Part shown: piece after piece, positions 34,909 through 42,605 of the stretch | Position numbering within the stretch: position 1 is the stretch's first letter | Layout of the letters: each line of letters begins with the position of its first letter | Source of the DNA: JASLEW01 sp963732005 | GTDB taxonomy: Bacteria > Acidobacteriota > Thermoanaerobaculia > Multivoradales > UBA5704 | Assembly: GCA_963732005.1 (NCBI GenBank) | Contig: CAVSXT010000005.1 | Span: 2,480,001-2,544,000, forward strand | DNA length: 64,000 nt | Reading direction: 5' to 3' | The notes under the pieces: generated by a model | Databases searched by the model: none | The model's input: the letters and a program-made list of their open reading frames with translations, nothing else | What the model was told of the DNA's origin: nothing | Made by a program: the position numbers and the translations under genes

Positions 34909-35442
34909 CGGCAACCGACACAAAGAAAACCATCGCGAGGCTCAGGCGCACAAACAGGGCACCACGAGCCAGGTCAGACGACGCCCAGTCCACCTCGCCA
35001 CCACCCGCGACGCGATGGCTCATGGGATGTCCTCCTGATTCCTTGGACCGTCACTTTGGTGGATGAGTTCCGGCGCGCAGCTGCAGGAAGGATCGGGCAG
35101 CAGGACGGTGGGCCGGACGTATTTTGATCATACGTCGTAAGTCCAGAGACCCCAGTGAGTTGCAGCTGGCGAATACGATTGTATGCGCGGCAAAGGCCCG
35201 AGATAGGAAGCTCGAATGCCGCTTCAGCGGCGTGCCGTGTACGCGAGCCGCGCAGCGGCTCGCGTTTCGATTGCGTGCGCCAGCACGCGGGGAGGTGGGG
35301 CGGGCGGGAGAGGTTCGCACTGCCGGGGTGATCGGGCGGGCTCGCGGCGGTGCAAGCCGCCGGGCCGGTAGGCGCGCGGCGGGGAGGCAGGCCTCGCCGC
35401 GGGAGGCCGGCGCCTCCCCGGGACGGCGAGGCCCCGTGGGTC
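34909..35442. other. Leading-region intergenic stretch with hairpins
   Basis: No gene is supported in these 534 bp. The left half (34909-35200) is clearly less GC-rich than its surroundings and its short ORFs lack ribosome sites. The right half contains two adjacent perfect hairpins and, from about 35372, the outer end of the SSB palindrome. Confidence 0.5.
35241..35288. other. Two adjacent perfect hairpins in the presumed oriT/leading region
   Basis: ACGCGAGCCG and CGGCTCGCGT (35241-35250 and 35256-35265) form a 10-bp perfect stem with a 5-nt loop. GCGTGC and GCACGC (from 35273) form a second, 6-bp stem with a 4-nt loop. They lie between the tandem-OB gene and the relaxosome gene. Candidates are oriT structural elements, a single-strand initiation site, or a terminator for the tandem-OB gene (only a short TTT follows). 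Confidence 0.5.
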
Positions 35443-36207
35443 CTAGGGAATCTCGGGGGGGAGGTTCCGGCGCTTGAGCACCCGCATGCGCTCCACGACG
35501 ATCTGCCGGAGCTCGCGGGTGGTCCCGTCCGCGGTCGCGAAGCGGTAGACCGCGGGGCGGCCCTTCACCTTGACCCGATCACCCTGCCGCAAAAAGCCGA
35601 TGTTGCGGTGGCAGATCTGGTCACTGGACCACACCACCAGGCGATGGCGCTCCGTCTGGTCCGCCCCATGCGTGTAGAGGGCGAGGACCATGAACTCGCG
35701 CGCACGGGTCCGGCCGGCGTAGGTCTCGCGCCGCTGGGCGACGCGGTTGTACCAGGTGGCGGTGAAGCTGCGCTCCTGCGTCAGGCGGATCTCCGGACGG
35801 TTGCCGAGATACCCGATGAGCACGATCGAGCGGTCCAGGGTGGTGCCCATCTTGAGCACCCGCAGGCGTTCCACGACGAGCTGGTGCAGCTCGCGGCTGG
35901 CACCGCCGCGGCCCTGGCAGCGGACGATCTCGGGACGACCCTGCACCTCGACCAGATCACCCGGGCGTACCAGCCGCATGTGGCGCAGGTCCCTGGACAA
36001 CACCACCAGGCGGTGCCGCTCGGTCTGGCGGTTCACGCGCGTGAAGAGCGGGAGAACGATGTCGTCGCGCAGGGGGGTCCGGCTGGCGGAGGGCTCGCAC
36101 ACCTCGGCGATGGTGTCGTAACGCGGTACCGTGATCCCGGGGTCCTTGGGCTGTCGGCTCTGCGGATCCTTGCCGACGTAACCGGTGAGGACGATCGAAT
36201 GGTTCAT
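35443..36207 (-). CDS. Tandem OB-fold (double SSB-like) protein
   Basis: 254 residues from ATG 36207, fixed by AAGGAGG 8 nt upstream; the longer open frame crosses the palindrome centre and is ignored. Two SSB-like halves are recognisable. Half 1 (1-117) has 'NHSIVLTGYVGKDPQSRQ' and 'TERHRLVVLSRDL', 'LVRPGDLVEVQGRPEIVR'. Half 2 (118-254) has 'RSIVLIGYLGNRPEIRLT', 'TERHRLVVWSSDQ', 'LRQGDRVKVKGRPAVYRF'. The halves are clearly homologous. No acidic DDDIPF-type tail is seen. It may coat transferred single strands. It is co-directional with the relaxase gene. Confidence 0.8.
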   Translation of the reverse strand: MNHSIVLTGYVGKDPQSRQPKDPGITVPRYDTIAEVCEPSASRTPLRDDIVLPLFTRVNRQTERHRLVVLSRDLRHMRLVRPGDLVEVQGRPEIVRCQGRGGASRELHQLVVERLRVLKMGTTLDRSIVLIGYLGNRPEIRLTQERSFTATWYNRVAQRRETYAGRTRAREFMVLALYTHGADQTERHRLVVWSSDQICHRNIGFLRQGDRVKVKGRPAVYRFATADGTTRELRQIVVERMRVLKRRNLPPEIP

Positions 36208-36408
36208 GCCTGGGCCTCCTTGCCTTGCAGTTCGCGGCTCCATGCCACAGGTCGGCGGCTCGAAGGCCAGAGTCCAGGCGAAGGCAAGGGCGCGGCTCGC
36301 CCTCCAGCGGCCGGGCCGATGCGCAGGCCACGCGAGACGTGTCCCTTGCCTTCGCCTGGACTCTGGCCTTAGCCTGCCTGTGGCATGGAGCCGCGAACTG
36401 CAAGGCAA

Positions 36409-37233
36409 GGAGGACCAGGCGGAGCGGTCGATGGGCGAAGGCAAGGCAAGGAGCCGCAGAGCCGACAGCCCAAGGACCCCGGCATCACGGCACCGCGGCA
36501 CGACGCCATCGCCGAGGTCTGCGAGACCTAGGACAGACGGTCCCGCCGGCACGACGACATCGACCTCGCGGTCTCTCCCACGCGCGGGAACCGCCAGACC
36601 GAGCGGCACCGCCTGGTGGTGTTGCCCAGGCACCGGCGCCACCTGCGCCTGGCTCGCCCGGGTGATCTGGTCGAGGTGCAGGGTCGTCCCGAGATCGTCC
36701 GCTGCCAGGGCCGCGGCGGTCCCTGCCGCGAGCTGCACCAGCTCGTCGTGGAACGCCTGCGGGTGCTCAAGAGCGGCCCATCCCTGTACCGCTCGATCGT
36801 GCTCAGCGGGTTTCTCGGCAACCACCCGAGAGCCGCCAGACGCCCGAGCGCAGCTTCACCGCCACCTGGTACAACCGCGTCGCCCAGCGGCGCGAGACCT
36901 ACGCCGGCCGTCCCCGTGCGCGCGATCTCATGGTCCTCGCCCTCGACACGCATGGGGCGGGCCCGACCGCGCCACCGCCTGGTGGTGTGGTCCAGTGACC
37001 AGATCTGCCACCGCAACATCGGGTTTTTGCGGCAGGGTGATCGGGTCAAGGTGAAGGGCCGCCCCGCGGTCTACCGCTTCGCGACCGCGGAAGGTCCCAC
37101 CCGCGAGCTCCGGCAGATCGTCGTGGAGCGCATGCGGGTGCTCAAGCGCCGGCACCGCCCCCCCGAGATTCCCTGGCACCCCAGGGCGCCTCGCCGTCCC
37201 GGGGAGGCGCCGGCCTCCCGCGGCGAGGACTGA
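36409..37233 (+). pseudogene. Degenerate inverted copy of the tandem OB-fold gene
   Basis: The + strand of the right palindrome arm still encodes long matches: 'LARPGDLVEVQGRPEIVRCQ', 'ELHQLVVERLRVLK', 'CHRNIGFLRQGDRVKVKGRP'. The start region is scrambled, the middle carries two compensating frameshifts, and the TAG stop has become TGG, so translation would extend to a TGA at 37231-37233. A 205-codon frame from 36616 remains open, so expression of a partial protein is possible. Confidence 0.75.
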
Positions 37234-37380
37234 CTCCCCGCTGCGCGCCGGGATCGCGCGCCGGTACGGGTTTCTCGAGCCGATCGATCGCGAGCGCCGG
37301 ACGAGCGCGAGGCGGAGGCGGGCCGGCGGTCCGCCTCGCCTCGCGCTCGTTCGTGGCATGGAGGCGTTGCCGGTGAGCGG

Positions 37381-37854
37381 CTAGGGGGTGATGGGCGCAG
37401 GATCGGGCGAGGTGGTGAGATCGGTCATCGCACCGGCGCCCTCGAAGAGACCGGCCATGGCGGCGGCAAGGATCTCGGCAGCGTCGGCGGTGCCGGCCGG
37501 TTCAGCTTCACCGGCACGGTCGCGGTTGGCGCGGCGGAGAAACTTGATATCCCACGCTCGGATCTCGATGATGCGGTGCTTGACTCCGTGCTGGTCGGTG
37601 AACGAGACCTGATGGAAGGGGCCGACGACGGCGACCTCGTCGCCGAGGTCGAGGTGGACGAGGGTCTCCGCGAGCTTGCCGAAAGCCACGACGCCGTACC
37701 ACTCGGTAACCGGATCGCGATGCTTGAGTCTCTCGTTGTAGGCGACGCGAAGATTGCAATAGGTGGTGGGGGTGGTGGTGCCGTTGGTGGTGCGGTTGGT
37801 GGTGAGGATCTCGGGCTGGTTGCCGAGGTTGCCGATCAGGAACGCGATTCTCAT
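37381..37854 (-). CDS. ssb: Single-stranded DNA-binding protein (SSB)
   Basis: 157 residues. ATG 37854 is chosen because AAAGGAG lies 9 nt upstream; an ATG three codons earlier would abut the same AAAGGAG with no spacing. The OB fold is typical: 'RIAFLIGNLGNQPEILTT', 'VTEWYGVVAFGKLAETLVHL', 'LGDEVAVVGPFHQVSFTDQ', 'IIEIRAWDIKFLRR'. The C-terminus lacks the canonical acidic DDDIPF tip, which usually recruits repair proteins. Plasmid leading regions often carry an ssb expressed early in the recipient. The 5' end and ribosome site lie at or in the arm of a perfect palindrome. Confidence 0.88.
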   Translation of the reverse strand: MRIAFLIGNLGNQPEILTTNRTTNGTTTPTTYCNLRVAYNERLKHRDPVTEWYGVVAFGKLAETLVHLDLGDEVAVVGPFHQVSFTDQHGVKHRIIEIRAWDIKFLRRANRDRAGEAEPAGTADAAEILAAAMAGLFEGAGAMTDLTTSPDPAPITP

Positions 37855-37860
37855 CTCTTT

Positions 37861-37926
37861 CATCTCCTTTCGGGTTTCCGATGTCCCTCGCCCCGTCCGA
37901 GGACATCGGAAACCCGAAAGGAGATG
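37861..37926. repeat. Perfect 26-bp inverted repeat upstream of ssb
   Basis: Arms 37861-37886 and 37901-37926 are exact complements around a 14-nt spacer. The left arm contains the AAAGGAG ribosome site of ssb, so the right arm carries a mirror-image AAAGGAGATG on the + strand. In the transcript or in single-stranded DNA this would form a very stable hairpin. It could be an SSB-controlled translation switch, a single-strand promoter, or a terminator between ssb and its divergent neighbours. Confidence 0.85.
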
Positions 37927-38023
37927 GCCGCAAGAGATCCGGGGGAGCGGTGCAGGGACTGGTTGCCGAGGGGTGCGCGATGCCAGGCGCGGGTGCCGGC
38001 CCGGCATGCGGAAATGTGGCAGA

Positions 38024-38098
38024 TCAGTTGGAGCCCGGAATCTGATCCTGAACGCGCTCGGACTTGAGGCCCGCCTTGACATCCGTCTTGCAATGCAT
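38024..38098 (-). CDS. 24-residue peptide with near-ideal Shine-Dalgarno (candidate exported peptide)
   Basis: ATG 38098 is preceded at 7-nt spacing by AGGGAGGTGATC, almost the full complement of the 16S rRNA 3' end. The peptide begins 'MHCKTDVKAGLKSE' and ends 'QIPGSN'. It resembles small bacterial peptides with a 'VKT(D/N)VKAG' motif that I have seen annotated as hypothetical proteins. It lies just upstream of, and divergent from, a HlyD/C39-ABC/ABC exporter. It is a candidate secreted or ribosomally made peptide substrate. No double-glycine leader is visible. Confidence 0.55.
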   Translation of the reverse strand: MHCKTDVKAGLKSERVQDQIPGSN

Positions 38099-38202
38099 CG
38101 CGATCACCTCCCTTCTTGCAGCCATGATCGATCACCGGGCCGGCACCCGCGACGGAGAGTAACGCCGCATCGGTCGGATTTCGGGTTTTTGCGCGGTGCG
38201 CC

Positions 38203-39465
38203 GTGCGGACGTGTACAGTCGCCGCCGATGATCTCGCGCCGCTCCTCGACGGTGGCGCCGGTAGACCAGCCGTGTCCTTCGCCACCTATGCCACGACTCT
38301 CCGGGCGCTCGACGCCGAGCGGTCCGGTGCGCGGGCCGCGACGCTGCTCGCGGCCGGCGCGCTGCTCATTGCCTGGGTGGGCTGGTCGCTCGGCGCCGAG
38401 GTCGCGGTTTGTGCGGAGAGCGCCAGCGCGACACTGGTTCCGGTCGAGCCGGTGCGGGTGCTCGCGGCGCCGGTCGACGGCGTCCTGGCGATGCGCAACC
38501 TCGAGCCCGGCCGGCGGGTACGCGCCGGCGAGCTGCTGGCGGAGATCGATGGCCGGGAACCGCGCGCGCGGCTGGCGGCGCTGGACGACCGGCGCCGCGC
38601 CCTGGGGGGCGAGGTCGAGGCGGTGGCGGCCCAGCAGGCGGCGATGCGGCGCGCGCTGGACGAGGAGCGGGGAGCCGAGGCGGACGCCAGCGGCGAGCGG
38701 CGACAGCGTGCGGGCGAAGCGGCGGCCGCGGCGGCGCTGGCCGGGGAGGTGCGGGCTCGTGACGCGGAGCTCGCCGCGGCGGGCCTGCTCGCTCCCGCGG
38801 CGGCGGCGCGCAGCCGCGCCGAGGCGGAGCAGCGGGCGCGGGCCGCGGCGGCGACGGCGCTGGCGGCCGGGGCCGGCACGCGGCGCGGGCGGGCGGCGCT
38901 GGTGGACCGCGGCGCCGCGGCAGAGCGTCTTGGCGGCGAGCTCTCCCATCTCCGCGGCGAGCTCGCGGCTGTCGCCGCGGAGCGGGCCGCTGTGATCCGG
39001 GATCTGACGCGGCGCTCGCTCCGCGCTCCCATGGACGGCCGGCTGGCGGCGGTCACGGCGGCGCAACCGGGTGCCCTGGTGGCGCAGGGCACGGCGATCG
39101 CGACCTTGGTGCCGGACGGCCCGGTCGAGGCGGTGGCTGATTTCACGCCGGCGGCCGGCGCGGCGGTCCATGCAGCACAGCGCGCGTGGGTGCGCCTGCC
39201 CGCCGGCCCCGGCTTCGGCGCGGTGACCTTGCCGGCAAGGGTCCGCTCGGTGGCGCCGGCGCCGGCGCCGGGGCGTGGCGGCGGCTGGGAGGTCCATCTC
39301 GACATCCCGACGGACGCCGTCAGGCGCTCGCCGTTGGCGCGTCCGGGCGGGAGCTGCCGCATCGCGGTGGAGATCGCGCGGGACACGCCGGCGGGGGTCG
39401 CCCTGCGAGCGCTGGGGCGCGGGGCGCGAGCCGCGGTGGCTGGCGGCGGCGAGGCAGAGCCGTGA
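38203..39465 (+). CDS. HlyD-family membrane-fusion protein of an NHLM-like peptide exporter
   Basis: 420 residues from GTG 38203 (weak ribosome site). A cytosolic N-terminus and one membrane helix ('ATLLAAGALLIAWVGWSLGA', about 46-65) are followed by a biotinyl-lipoyl-like segment ('VLAAPVDGVLAMRNLEPGRR', 'VRAGELLAEIDG'). A long Ala/Glu/Arg coiled coil follows, then the second lipoyl half ('LRAPMDGRLAAVTAAQPGAL') and beta-barrel. It would connect the ABC exporter to the outer envelope. Its TGA overlaps the GTG of the C39-ABC gene, giving tight coupling. The order HlyD, peptidase-ABC, ABC is that of NHLM bacteriocin export clusters. Confidence 0.85.
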   Translation: MRTCTVAADDLAPLLDGGAGRPAVSFATYATTLRALDAERSGARAATLLAAGALLIAWVGWSLGAEVAVCAESASATLVPVEPVRVLAAPVDGVLAMRNLEPGRRVRAGELLAEIDGREPRARLAALDDRRRALGGEVEAVAAQQAAMRRALDEERGAEADASGERRQRAGEAAAAAALAGEVRARDAELAAAGLLAPAAAARSRAEAEQRARAAAATALAAGAGTRRGRAALVDRGAAAERLGGELSHLRGELAAVAAERAAVIRDLTRRSLRAPMDGRLAAVTAAQPGALVAQGTAIATLVPDGPVEAVADFTPAAGAAVHAAQRAWVRLPAGPGFGAVTLPARVRSVAPAPAPGRGGGWEVHLDIPTDAVRRSPLARPGGSCRIAVEIARDTPAGVALRALGRGARAAVAGGGEAEP

Positions 39466-42400
39466 GGGGCGCGGGCGGCGGAGCGCGGCGCCCCTGGCTG
39501 GTGCCGGAGGCGCTGCAGGTCTCCGCCCTGGACTGCGGCCCGGCGGCGCTGGCCTCGCTGCTCGGCGGCTTCGGCCTCGACCGCTGCTGCGAGGAGCTGC
39601 GCGAGGCCTGCCGCACCGGCAGGGACGGCACCTCGGTGGATGCGCTCGAGGAGGTGGCGATCGAGCGGGGCCTGGATGCCGAGCAGATCCTGGTGCCGGC
39701 CGATTACCCGACCCTGGCCGCGGCTGCCTGCGTGCCCTGCATCCTGATCGTCGCCCTGCCTTCCGGCGCCGCGCACTTCGTCACGCTGTGGCGCCTGCAC
39801 GGGCGCCGCGCGCAGATGATGGATCCCGCGGTGGGCAGGAGGTGGCCCGGCTTGCCGAACCTGGAACGCGAGGTCTACCGGCACCGCACGGTGGTGCCGG
39901 CAGCGGCGTGGCGCGCCTGGGCGGCGAGCGAGGGAGCGTTGGCAGCGATGGCCGCGAGGCTGGCGGCGCTGGGGATCGCCGGACGGGTCGGTGGGGAGCT
40001 GATCGAGTCGGCTGCCGGCGCCGCCGGGTGGCTGCCGCTGGCGGCCCTCGATGCCGCGGTCCGGTTCCTCCGTCAGCTGGTGGCCGCCGGCGGCGTGCGC
40101 CGCGGTGGCGATGCCGCTCGCCTGCTGCGGTCGGTGCTCGAACGCGCCCTGGAGCCGTTGGAGCGAGGGGATGGGAGGGTGCCGCCGGCGGGCTGCTGGG
40201 CCGTCCGTCCCGCGGCGGCTGGTGCCGATGGCGGGGAGCGGGTGGCCTGCGAGGGCGCGGTGCTGGTGCGGGTCCGCGGGCTGCGATCGCAGCAGGCGAG
40301 CCGAGAGCGCAAGGCCGGGCCGCCCGGTGCTGCGGCGCGGCCGGCGGGAGCCGGCGGGGAGGGTCACAGGCGTGCAGGGGGCGGGCCAGGTCGTGAGGGC
40401 GCGCCGACCGGTCAGGGCCAGGTGGCGGCGGTGAAGAGTGGTGGCGGCCGCATGGCGGGAGGGACCGGCGGTCAACGTTGGGATAGCGCGGCGGGCCGCG
40501 AGCGGACGGGTAGCGTGGCGGGCCGCGGCCACACGAGCCTGTTGCCTGGCGCCGCGGACGGCACCGCGACGGGTGTGACGCTGGCACTGGCCACGGCCGG
40601 CGCGGCTGGTTGCCGCTGCGCCGAAACGGCGCTGCTGGTCGCCGCGCTCGAGATCCTGGCGGCGGCGCCGTCGCCGGGCTTGCACAGCGGGCTGATCGGC
40701 GGGCTCCTGGCGCTGGGCGTGATCGTGCTGTGGTTCGAGCTGACGGCGGCCGGCGCGGCGCAGGCGCTGGGGCGCCGGCGGGAGACGGGGCTGCGCCTTC
40801 GCCTGGCGGTGAAGCTGCCCCGGCTGCCGGACCGCTACCTGCGCACGCGCCTGCTCGCCGACCTTGCCGAGCGGGCACACCGTATCGGCGACCTGCGGCG
40901 CGGTCCGGAGGTTGCCGCGGCGACGCTGGGCGGCGGTCTCGACCTGGCCCTCGCGACCGCCGGGATCGTCTGGCTCGACCCGCGGCTGGCAGGCGGAGCG
41001 ATCGCGGTGGGTGCCGGCGCGCTGCTCGTACCGCTTCTCCTGCTGCCGCGCTACGAGGAGCGCGCTCGCCGGGTGCGATCGCACGGCGGAGGCGCTCGCG
41101 GCGCTTTACCTCGACGTGCTGCGCGGGCGCGCGGCGATTCGCGCGCATGGTGCGGCGAGCGCCTTCAGGAGCCGCCACGAGGAGCTGCTCGGCGGCTGGC
41201 TGCGCGCCCGCCGCGCCGCGGAGGCCGCCGGTACCTGGCTCGAGGCCGGTGCGCAAGGCCTGCTCTCGCTGGCGGCTGCCGGCCTGGTGCTCAGCCACGC
41301 CCGCCGGCGCGGCCTCGACCCACAATCGCTGGTGCTGGCGCTCTGGGCCTTTCAGACGATCGCCGCGGGCCAGCGCCTGGCGTTGCTCGCGGGCAGGGCC
41401 TTGCCGCTCGATCGCAGCCTGCGGCAACGGATCGCGGAGCCGCTGGCCGCCGCGGAGGAAGCGGAGTGGGCGGTGGGTCTGGAGGAGCAGGAGGAGGGAG
41501 AGGCTGCAGGCGCCGGGCTGGCGGCGGCTGGGATGGCCGCGTCGACGGCAGGCGGAGGAGCGGCGATCACGATGGAGCAGGGGAGCGGCGGCATGGCGGC
41601 GGCAGGACGCCAGCCGTCCGGCGGCATGGCGTTGCGCTGGGAGGGGTTCACCGTCGAGAGCGACGGGCGGCCACTGCTGCGGGAGATCGATCTGATGATC
41701 GCCGCTGGCGAGCACGTTGCCGTCCTCGGATCCTCGGGAGCGGGCAAGTCGACGCTTCTGGGCACGCTTCTGGGGTGGTACCGGCCGGCCGCCGGCTCTC
41801 TCTGGGTGGATGGCAGGCGGTTCGATGGAGCGTTGGCCGCCGAGGTGCGCCGCGCCGTGGCCTGGGCCGCTCCCGAGGTCGCGCTGTGGGGCGGATCCTT
41901 GCTCGCAAACCTTGGCGGCGAGGATGGGCTGTTGCCGGAGGGCGACCAGGATGGCGGCCAGGGCTCGGAGGAGGCGGCGATGCTGGCTCCGGCCGAAGCG
42001 CTGCGTGCGGCGCGGTTGCTCGAGCTGGTGCCGCGGCTGGCCGGCGGGCTGCAGGAACCTCTCGGCGAAGCGGGAGGCCGGCTGTCGGGCGGCGAAGGCC
42101 AGCGCCTTCGCTTCGCGCGGGCGCTGCGCCGGACGGGGGTCCGCCTGGCCCTGCTCGACGAGCCGTTCCGGGGCCTTGGACCCGACGCGCGGTGCGAGCT
42201 TCTCGCAACGGCCCACGCCCGCTGGCGGCTGATCACGATGCTCTGTGTCAGCCACTCGCCGCGCGAGGCCGCGGCCTTCGACCGCGTGGTGGTCCTCGAT
42301 CGCGGCCGCGTCGCCGAGGAAGGAGCGCCGGGTGTGCTGGCGGGGCGTCGCGGCTCGCACTTCCGGGCCATGCTCGATGCCGAGGTGCGCGCCGCGGCAG

Positions 42401-42531
42401 CGCTCGGCGATGCCGCCTGGCGACGGCTTCGCCTTGCCGGAGGCAGCCTGTCGGAGGTCGATGGAGCGGCGGTGGGAGTGATTGCAGGCGGGCGCCGGCG
42501 GCGGCGGGCGCGGCAAGGGAGGGAGCGGTGA
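39462..42531 (+). CDS. C39-peptidase-containing ABC exporter, interrupted by a frameshift
   Basis: The GTG at 39462 overlaps the HlyD stop (GTGA). The C39-like peptidase has the triad in order: Cys25 in 'ALDCGPAAL', His105 in 'AAHFVTLWR', Asp121 in 'MMDPAVG'. Membrane segments follow ('LIGGLLALGVIVLWFELTAA', 'GAIAVGAGALLVPLLLLP'). Near 41076 coding moves one base forward: 'ERARRV' in the first frame continues as 'DRTAEALAALYLDVLRG' in the second. The ATPase has Walker A 'VLGSSGAGKSTLLG', signature 'LSGGEGQRLRFARAL', Walker B 'LALLDEPFRGL' and 'CVSHSPREA'. Full length would be about 1023 residues. The frameshift may be real, programmed or a sequencing error. It should cleave leader peptides and export the cores. 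Confidence 0.85.
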
Positions 42532-42605
42532 CGCCGGGCGCCGGTAGCCTCGGGCTGGCCAGGTCGCTGGGCGCGGCCGGCGCCGCCGGCGATCGGCGGC
42601 GATGA
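42528..42605 (+). CDS. 25-residue micro-ORF coupled to both exporter ATPase genes
   Basis: A GTG at 42528 overlaps the stop of the C39-ABC gene (GTGA) and has AAGGGAGGGAG upstream. Its TGA overlaps the ATG of the next ABC gene (ATGA). The peptide 'MTPGAGSLGLARSLGAAGAA' plus a short Arg-rich end is Gly/Ala-rich. It could be a leader that couples translation of the two transporters, or a small substrate. The ATG at 42602 has no good ribosome site of its own, which favours the coupling role. Confidence 0.45.
   Translation: MTPGAGSLGLARSLGAAGAAGDRRR

Larger units (their letters stand above)
35372..37250. repeat. 1.9-kb imperfect palindrome formed by an inverted duplication of an SSB-like gene
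   Basis: Left arm (about 35372-36290) and right arm (about 36341-37250) are diverged reverse complements around a 50-bp centre. The inner ends pair AAGGCCAGAGTCCAGGCGAA (from 36264) with its complement (36351-36370). The outer ends share the run around CTCGCCGTCCCGGGGAGGCG. The left arm carries an intact minus-strand gene; the right arm carries its degenerate + strand copy. Many substitutions and indels between the arms argue against a simple fold-back assembly artefact. Confidence 0.85.

Noticed and set aside
34789..35127. 112-codon + strand ORF in the leading region
   Set aside because: No ribosome site, antisense to the putative small membrane protein, and Gln/His/Arg-rich composition unlike a real protein.
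35170..35190. CGATTGTATGC string resembling the brn operator
   Set aside because: Only half of the palindrome is present and no brn gene is nearby; probably coincidence.
36185..37054. Long + strand ORFs across the palindrome centre
   Set aside because: They cross the inverted-repeat junction in frames unrelated to the OB-fold coding; only the 36616 frame retains recognisable matches.
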